From the NCBI GenBank assembly GCA_035655435.1, contig DASRUN010000056.1, positions 1 to 10,406 of the forward strand: a stretch of DNA of 10,406 bases, written 5' to 3'. The notes under the pieces are model-generated. The model was not told the DNA's origin and did no database searches. It worked only from the letters and a program-made list of their open reading frames with translations. Shown here piece after piece: positions 6,381-10,406 of the stretch (its first letter is position 1; each line of letters opens with the position of its first letter). Source of the DNA: UBA493 sp035655435 (GTDB lineage Archaea > Iainarchaeota > Iainarchaeia > Iainarchaeales > Iainarchaeaceae). The translations under genes were made by a program, and so were the position numbers.

Positions 6381-6482
6381 ACTAAAACAGCTCCATACTC
6401 AATGATTCAAACACAAAAGCATTAAAAAGTTAATTTTCCGAAAAAACGTGAGGGATAAGAACCATTCTTGTGCAATATTTTC
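6381..6482. promoter_or_regulatory. Divergent intergenic promoter region between lrp and the NrdD-like gene
   Basis: This 102-base gap must hold promoters for both flanking genes. The AT-rich block at 6419-6437 (ATTAAAAAG and TTAATTTT) is the only good TATA candidate. Read leftward it would start the lrp mRNA near 6395, just at its GGAG. Read rightward it would start the other mRNA near 6460, about 23 bases before ATG 6483. No clear palindromic operator was spotted. Confidence 0.35.
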
Positions 6483-8027
6483 ATGGAAGAGAAACCCGTA
6501 AAGGAAATCATCCAGCAAATAGCCTTTGAATGCCAGGAAAGCGGCGCAACAAAATGGGAAATACTCAAAGTAATAAAAGAACTCGAGGAATCAAAAGCCC
6601 AACCGCAGCAACTCAGGAAAAAGGCCGCGGAAGTGCTCCAAAAACTCAATCCATCAGCAGCCAAAACATTTTTGTCATTTGAAAAATTAAGAGTTTTTAC
6701 TTCCAGAGAAAAAAGAGAGGCATTTGATAGGGGAAATATAATAAAATCGCTTTTGAAGGAAACAAAAGTGAGTCGAGCCGTTGCGGAAAAAATCGGGAGC
6801 GAAGTGGAAGATAAAATAAAGGATTTAAATCTCGAATACCTCAACACGCAAATTATAAGAGAAATGGTAAACGTAAAACTCCTTGATTATGGACATGAAC
6901 AAATACACAATGAATATGCGCGCATCGGAATGCCGGTTTACGAAGTCGAAAAAAAACTTGCAGAAAAAAACTTTGAAAGCGGAGAAGAAATCCTTCGCGA
7001 ATACAACTGGCTCAAAACAATAACGGGAAAGGCAAGGGAACTGCATTTTGATTCAACAATACACATTTTCAATGCGGAGGACTTTTCAACAAAAATATTC
7101 TGTAACGCACAATTTTTTTCCGAAAAAAAAGAGGACATTGCGCTTCTTGCAAAAAAAGCAGATGAAAAAACAACCATTCCAATAACCGTGAACGCACTTA
7201 ACATGATGGAATGGCAAGGAACAGGAAAAGCAAAAGAACAGGCAGAACTAATTGACAAAATATTTTCAATTACAGGAAAGAAAAGAATTGCGGAACTGGC
7301 GCTTTTTAATGATTATGAATGGGCAAATCATTCCGGAAAAAAAGAACAGTCCGTAAAACTCGCGAACGCAATCCTCAACAACCAAAACCAATCCATAATC
7401 CCGGTAATAGGAGTGGACTCAAAATACAAAATTAAGCTCATAGAAAAAAAATATGGAAAAATTTTGATTGAAAATCATTCAAAGGAAAGAACAAGCACAT
7501 TCCAATTCGGATGCATAACAGGAAATACCTCGCTGATCCAGCTCATAGGCATAAACCTCCAGAAAATGCTCGAGCAAAGCCTCAACGAGGAAATGTTCTT
7601 TGAAACACTCAACGAAACACTTTCCATTTGCACTGAACTCTCGGAAAAAAAACGAACAATACTGGAAAAAACCGAAGGATTTACAAAACAAGAATTGGAA
7701 AGCGGAACAGGAATAGCATTAGCGGGATTGCTGAATGCAAGCAAAGCGCTTAATGAAACAAACCCTGGAAAAGTTGCATCCGAAATAATTTCCGCGGCAC
7801 AAAAACAGGATTATTCTGTAATCGATCTCAACACTGAAAACGTGCTTACAAAATTTGGAATAACGGAAAGCAAAGCGGAAAAGCAAGCATTATTTTTACA
7901 GTTGAATTCAAAACATAAAAAAAGCTTCGGATTCAAATACGAAACAAATTCAATGAAAGAAGCAGAAGAAATGCTGGAAGAACTCCCTCTAATAGAAATT
8001 AATCTTTCGCATGATAAATCTTTATGA
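6483..8027 (+). CDS. ATP-cone protein resembling anaerobic ribonucleotide reductase NrdD, lacking the glycyl-radical domain
   Basis: 514 residues. An N-terminal helical stretch (1-65) precedes an ATP-cone (about 69-146; SREKREAFDRGNIIKSLLKE through YGHEQIHNEYARIG), the nucleotide-sensing module of reductases. The next region looks like the NrdD barrel: MPVYEVEKKL, then EEILREYNWLKTITGKAREL and HFDSTIHIFNAEDFSTKIFC (about 170-207), and GCITGNTSLIQLIGINLQKM (about 343-362). Cys207 and Cys344 may correspond to the paired active-site cysteines (inference). What should follow is missing. There is no RxCGY-type glycyl-radical loop, no CxxC pairs for the zinc site, and the protein ends about 70-150 residues early. 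No nrdG activase is in the window. The start is ATG 6483; a TTG at 6468 is in frame but less likely. It overlaps the convergent membrane-protein gene by 29 bases. It may be a nucleotide-responsive regulator or a remnant; reductase activity is unlikely. Confidence 0.72.
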   Translation: MEEKPVKEIIQQIAFECQESGATKWEILKVIKELEESKAQPQQLRKKAAEVLQKLNPSAAKTFLSFEKLRVFTSREKREAFDRGNIIKSLLKETKVSRAVAEKIGSEVEDKIKDLNLEYLNTQIIREMVNVKLLDYGHEQIHNEYARIGMPVYEVEKKLAEKNFESGEEILREYNWLKTITGKARELHFDSTIHIFNAEDFSTKIFCNAQFFSEKKEDIALLAKKADEKTTIPITVNALNMMEWQGTGKAKEQAELIDKIFSITGKKRIAELALFNDYEWANHSGKKEQSVKLANAILNNQNQSIIPVIGVDSKYKIKLIEKKYGKILIENHSKERTSTFQFGCITGNTSLIQLIGINLQKMLEQSLNEEMFFETLNETLSICTELSEKKRTILEKTEGFTKQELESGTGIALAGLLNASKALNETNPGKVASEIISAAQKQDYSVIDLNTENVLTKFGITESKAEKQALFLQLNSKHKKSFGFKYETNSMKEAEEMLEELPLIEINLSHDKSL

Positions 8028-8730
8028 TTGCAAATCGCTCCATGTAAAGCCTTGTTTTAAGTGCTTCGAAAAAAGGAACCAGGAAAACCAATGCAATTAG
8101 AATTGAAACAAAATTTCCAACAAGGAAAACAGAATCAATGGCAAACTCAACAAACTGCAGAACAGCAACTGAAACAATGCCGAAAACCATGAGCTTGATG
8201 AACAAACCTGAATTCTTTCCTATAAAATCCCAATTTGTGAGAATAGAACTTGTAAGACTTTCCTCATCCACAACAATGGTTTGTGCCAAAAATAAAAACG
8301 AAGAAGAAATCAAAAGCAAAGCAAAATTAATAACAACAGGTGGAACCCCCTGGTCAATTAGGAGCGAAGAAATTATCGCACCCAAAATAGCGAAAATCGC
8401 GAGGAACCTGAAATACTTGAAGGCAAACAAATGTATTTTCTCATTCAAATAATGCGCGGTTCTGACTTGACTCAGGTCTTTTCTTACCGCCAGAACGATC
8501 AGACAAACCAAAAGAGAATAAAAATACAGGAACAAAAGGGAAAAAACAAGCAAAAGAACAAGCTCAATAATAGGCTCGGAAAGAAAACCATAATCTATGA
8601 GAACTGTTCCCGAAGAAACAAAAATAGTGGAAAGCAAAACAAACGGCAGGACAAAAACAAGCAAAAGCGAAAAGCTGAAAGCTGTTGAAAAATTCTTTGT
8701 ATAACTCCTCCAAGCCTCGGCAAAAACCAT
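7999..8730 (-). CDS. Polytopic membrane protein, six predicted spans, function unknown
   Basis: 243 residues, not recognised. By eye it has six hydrophobic segments (about 15-40, 52-83, 103-126, 129-154, 174-197, 203-228). The short N-terminus contains AEAWRSYTKNF, and the charged C-terminus ends in ETRLY-like EALKTRLYMERFAIIKIYHAKD. Amphipathic N-terminal residues followed by alternating paired spans recall archaeal and bacterial integral membrane proteins of unknown role; no catalytic or transport motif is visible. ATG at 8730 is preceded by a near-perfect TATA box 15-28 bases upstream and no Shine-Dalgarno, so the mRNA is probably leaderless. Its 3' end runs 29 bases into the end of the convergent NrdD-like gene. 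The upstream gene on the same strand also encodes a membrane protein, but a 165-base gap with its own promoter separates them. Confidence 0.75.
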   Translation of the reverse strand: MVFAEAWRSYTKNFSTAFSFSLLLVFVLPFVLLSTIFVSSGTVLIDYGFLSEPIIELVLLLVFSLLFLYFYSLLVCLIVLAVRKDLSQVRTAHYLNEKIHLFAFKYFRFLAIFAILGAIISSLLIDQGVPPVVINFALLLISSSFLFLAQTIVVDEESLTSSILTNWDFIGKNSGLFIKLMVFGIVSVAVLQFVEFAIDSVFLVGNFVSILIALVFLVPFFEALKTRLYMERFAIIKIYHAKD

Positions 8731-8744
8731 GAGAAAAAAACCCC

Positions 8745-8758
8745 TTTATATAAAAGAA
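8745..8758 (-). promoter_or_regulatory. Strong TATA box for the six-span membrane protein
   Basis: The minus strand reads CTTTTATATAAAG, with the palindromic core TTTATATAAA (8745-8754), among the best TATA matches in the window. Its distance to ATG 8730 (about 20-23 bases from centre) fits a leaderless or nearly leaderless mRNA. Because the core is symmetric it could also fire rightward into the gap at 8775-8895. Confidence 0.55.
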
Positions 8759-8846
8759 GAGGAACAGTGAAGGGCTTAAAAAATTATCATTTAGAGGAAA
8801 ACCTAAAATTTGGGGCAACAACCAACAAAATGCCGTTTAAAGCCAA

Positions 8847-8874
8847 TCGGCAAAAATACGCATATTTTGGCCGG
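8847..8874 (-). terminator. Hairpin in the gap downstream of the four-span membrane protein gene
   Basis: Arms at 8847-8858 and 8863-8874 pair as a GC clamp (CGGC with GCCG, plus a terminal wobble), one A/G mismatch and six A-T pairs (AAAATA with TATTTT) around a CGCA loop. On the minus strand it begins about 22 bases after the stop codon at 8896 and contains runs of T in its arms. This fits a 3'-end or termination hairpin. A competing GCCG at 8832-8835 can pair with the same CGGC. A role in a rightward small RNA cannot be excluded. Confidence 0.35.
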
Positions 8875-8895
8875 AACGCGGAAAAATACACGCAA

Positions 8896-9345
8896 TTACT
8901 GCTTATTCATCTGCTCAAAATTTTCAATGAGAACCCTTGCGCCCCAGCCACCTATTCCTGCTAGAACAAAGTAAATGAAGCTTGATTCAATGAACAATTT
9001 TACATAATCCAATTGAAAAACAGAAATATCCACATTGCTCAAAAAAGCTTGGTTGCCGTAATAATAGTACACTGCAACATAAAATGCGAGGAATGCACCC
9101 AAAACAAAAATTACGGGAAAAAAATAGTAAAAATACTCTCCGAATCCAACCTCTTCCCTAACCCATGGAATGAGCATGTAAATGAAAAAAAATCCGACTA
9201 TCGGAAACAAGAAAAGCGTGTAATCCAACCTTGAAAAATCCCAAGTAAAATTCCAATCCTGCAACGGAGTAAAACCTGCAAGCGCAAAAAGAACAACATA
9301 AACCGCGAGAAAAACAAACAAAATCTTGAGCAACCTTGAATTCAT
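8896..9345 (-). CDS. Small membrane protein, four predicted spans, function unknown
   Basis: 149 residues, not recognised. Four hydrophobic segments are visible (about 7-27, 43-62, 70-97, 115-137). The short loops are rich in aromatic residues, including a run of tyrosines near 93-96 (VYYYYG). The C-terminus is polar (ENFEQMNKQ). The first segment follows NSRLLK, so it may be an uncleaved signal anchor. ATG at 9345 is the first codon possible for this frame with a TATA-like element 33 bases upstream, and no Shine-Dalgarno is seen. It is divergent from rfcS across 60 bases. No motif hints at enzymatic or transport activity. Confidence 0.7.
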   Translation of the reverse strand: MNSRLLKILFVFLAVYVVLFALAGFTPLQDWNFTWDFSRLDYTLFLFPIVGFFFIYMLIPWVREEVGFGEYFYYFFPVIFVLGAFLAFYVAVYYYYGNQAFLSNVDISVFQLDYVKLFIESSFIYFVLAGIGGWGARVLIENFEQMNKQ

Positions 9346-9372
9346 AAAACCAAATAATTTTGCCCCTCAATC

Positions 9373-9383
9373 GGTTTAAAACC
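9373..9383. promoter_or_regulatory. Nearly symmetric TATA-like element shared by rfcS and the divergent membrane gene
   Basis: GGTTTAAAACC reads almost the same on both strands. Its centre (9378) is 28 bases before ATG 9406 of rfcS and 33 bases before ATG 9345 of the leftward gene. Both distances suit archaeal TATA-to-start spacing for leaderless or very short-leader mRNAs. No other good TATA candidate exists in the 60-base gap. Confidence 0.5.
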
Positions 9384-9405
9384 ATTATCATTCGAAGTCA
9401 TTTTT

Positions 9406-10374
9406 ATGGCGGAAACCATGGAGCTTCCTTGGATAGAAAAATACCGGCCCGGAACGCTCGAAGAAGTTGTGGGACAAACCGACATAACCAAAAGACTCAA
9501 AAGCTACGTGAAAAACAAAAACATGCCATCACTCATGTTTTCGGGAAGCGCCGGAATAGGAAAAACATCCTGTGCAGTTGCCCTTGCAAAAGAATTCTTT
9601 GGAAATAGTTACTCGCAAAACTTTTTGGAATTAAATGCTTCAGATGAAAGAGGAATTGATGTTGTCCGCGATACAATCAAAAACTTTGCAAGAACACTTG
9701 CATTTGATTCAGGATTCAAAATCATTTTTTTGGATGAAAGTGACGCATTAACAACAGACGCACAACAGGCGCTCAGAAGAACAATGGAGAAATATACGCG
9801 CACTTGCAGATTTATTCTTTCTTGCAATTATTCCTCAAAAATAATCGAACCAATACAATCCAGATGCGTTGTTTTTAGATTCAGGCCGCTTAGTCCAAAG
9901 GAAATAGAATACAAAATAATGGATGTCGTGAAAAAAGAAAAACTTCACATAGAGGAAAAAGCCGTTCAGGCAATAGTGTATGTTTGCGAAGGAGATATGA
10001 GAAATGCGATCAATGTTCTCCAAGCTGCAGCTTCAACCGGAGAAAAAGTTTCCGACAAATTGGTTTATGAGGTTAGTGCAAGGGCAAGGCCGGAGGAAAT
10101 AAAGCAAATGATACACACCGCGCTGAAAGGAGATTTTTTGGAAGCACGGAATTTGCTTGATAAATTAATGTACGAATATGGAATGTCGGGAGAAGATGTA
10201 ATTTTGCAATTACACAGGGAAATGATAAACATGCCGGAAAACGAAGTTGACTCGAAAACAAAAATCGAACTTGTTGACAAAATCGGCGAATACAATTTTA
10301 GAATGGTTGAAGGCGCGAATGAAAGAATACAATTGGAAGCGCTGATTGCACAGTTTTTAAAATACAAAAAATGA
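9406..10374 (+). CDS. rfcS: Replication factor C small subunit (clamp loader)
   Basis: 322-residue AAA+ subunit of the archaeal RFC clamp loader, which opens the PCNA ring and loads it onto primed DNA using ATP. The order of motifs is complete: PWIEKYRPGTLEEVVGQ (8-24, RFC box II), Walker A GSAGIGKT (47-54), LNASDERGIDVVR (76-88), Walker B IIFLDES (106-112), Sensor 1 SCNYSSK (139-145), the SRC motif with its arginine finger (152-154), and Sensor 2 GDMRNAINVLQ (196-206). A C-terminal oligomerisation domain follows. The length is that of a normal RFCS. Walker A (usually GPPGTGKT) and Walker B (usually DEAD, here DESD) are slightly altered, but the Lys, Thr, Asp and Glu needed for ATPase are kept. 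ATG 9406 lies 28 bases after a TATA-like element, fitting a leaderless mRNA; ATG 9418 (MELPW) is the alternative. The large subunit is often next to rfcS in archaea, but only 32 bases remain here. Confidence 0.97.
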   Translation: MAETMELPWIEKYRPGTLEEVVGQTDITKRLKSYVKNKNMPSLMFSGSAGIGKTSCAVALAKEFFGNSYSQNFLELNASDERGIDVVRDTIKNFARTLAFDSGFKIIFLDESDALTTDAQQALRRTMEKYTRTCRFILSCNYSSKIIEPIQSRCVVFRFRPLSPKEIEYKIMDVVKKEKLHIEEKAVQAIVYVCEGDMRNAINVLQAAASTGEKVSDKLVYEVSARARPEEIKQMIHTALKGDFLEARNLLDKLMYEYGMSGEDVILQLHREMINMPENEVDSKTKIELVDKIGEYNFRMVEGANERIQLEALIAQFLKYKK

Positions 10375-10406
10375 AAAACCAAAAAAATAGAATTCTCAAA
10401 ATGACA

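Noticed and set aside
8767..8964. Plus-strand GTG-initiated frame of 65 codons across the gap at 8731-8895
   Set aside because: It runs into the 3' end of the four-span membrane gene on the other strand, has no ribosome-binding site and gives a low-complexity basic product.
10375..10406. Start of a next gene at ATG 10401 (for example rfcL)
   Set aside because: Only two codons are visible, so nothing can be supported.
1..10406. CRISPR arrays, insertion sequences, tRNA genes, attachment sites
   Set aside because: No regularly spaced repeats, transposase frames, terminal inverted repeats or tRNA-like folds were seen on either strand.

Overview
The window looks archaeal. It carries an archaeal/eukaryal replication clamp loader (RFC small subunit), a Cdc48-type AAA ATPase, an archaeal-type topoisomerase I, an archaeal Rqc2/NFACT-like protein and two Lrp/AsnC-type regulators. 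Start sites often lack a Shine-Dalgarno sequence and have a TATA-like element 20-33 bases upstream, which suggests leaderless transcripts. The DNA is moderately AT-rich, genes are packed tightly, and many products are small or reduced. A small-genome (DPANN-like) archaeon is my guess, but lineage cannot be settled from the sequence alone.

Left part (1-2396, minus strand): an Lrp-like regulator, an NFACT-R protein and the N-terminal half of cdc48 read in one direction. The first two genes overlap by one base (TGATG), and cdc48 follows after 29 bases with its own TATA-like box. The NFACT-R protein matches only the C-terminal half of archaeal Rqc2. Its position next to cdc48 recalls the eukaryotic ribosome quality-control pair Rqc2/Cdc48.

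Middle (2397-2726, plus strand): the gap between the Lrp-like gene and topA is not empty. A good TATA box is followed by about 120 bases of nested inverted repeats (a 9-bp outer helix and a 14-bp inner helix, with competing alternative helices). Then come a G-rich ribosome-binding site and a 29-codon ORF for a single-span membrane peptide. I regard this as the best candidate for something undescribed: a riboswitch-like leader controlling a membrane microprotein.

Centre (2718-6380, minus strand): topA (GTG start, two C-terminal zinc ribbons); a DUF2156/GNAT-like acyltransferase with lower GC than its neighbours; and a second, standard Lrp/AsnC regulator starting at TTG. Divergent from that regulator (6483-8027, plus) is an ATP-cone protein resembling anaerobic ribonucleotide reductase NrdD. 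It lacks the C-terminal glycyl-radical domain and the zinc cysteines, so it is probably a regulator or a remnant rather than an active reductase.

Right part (7999-10406): two unrecognised multi-span membrane proteins on the minus strand. The second is divergent from rfcS (plus) across a 60-base gap holding one nearly symmetric TATA-like element that may serve both genes. The last 32 bases hold no gene I can support.
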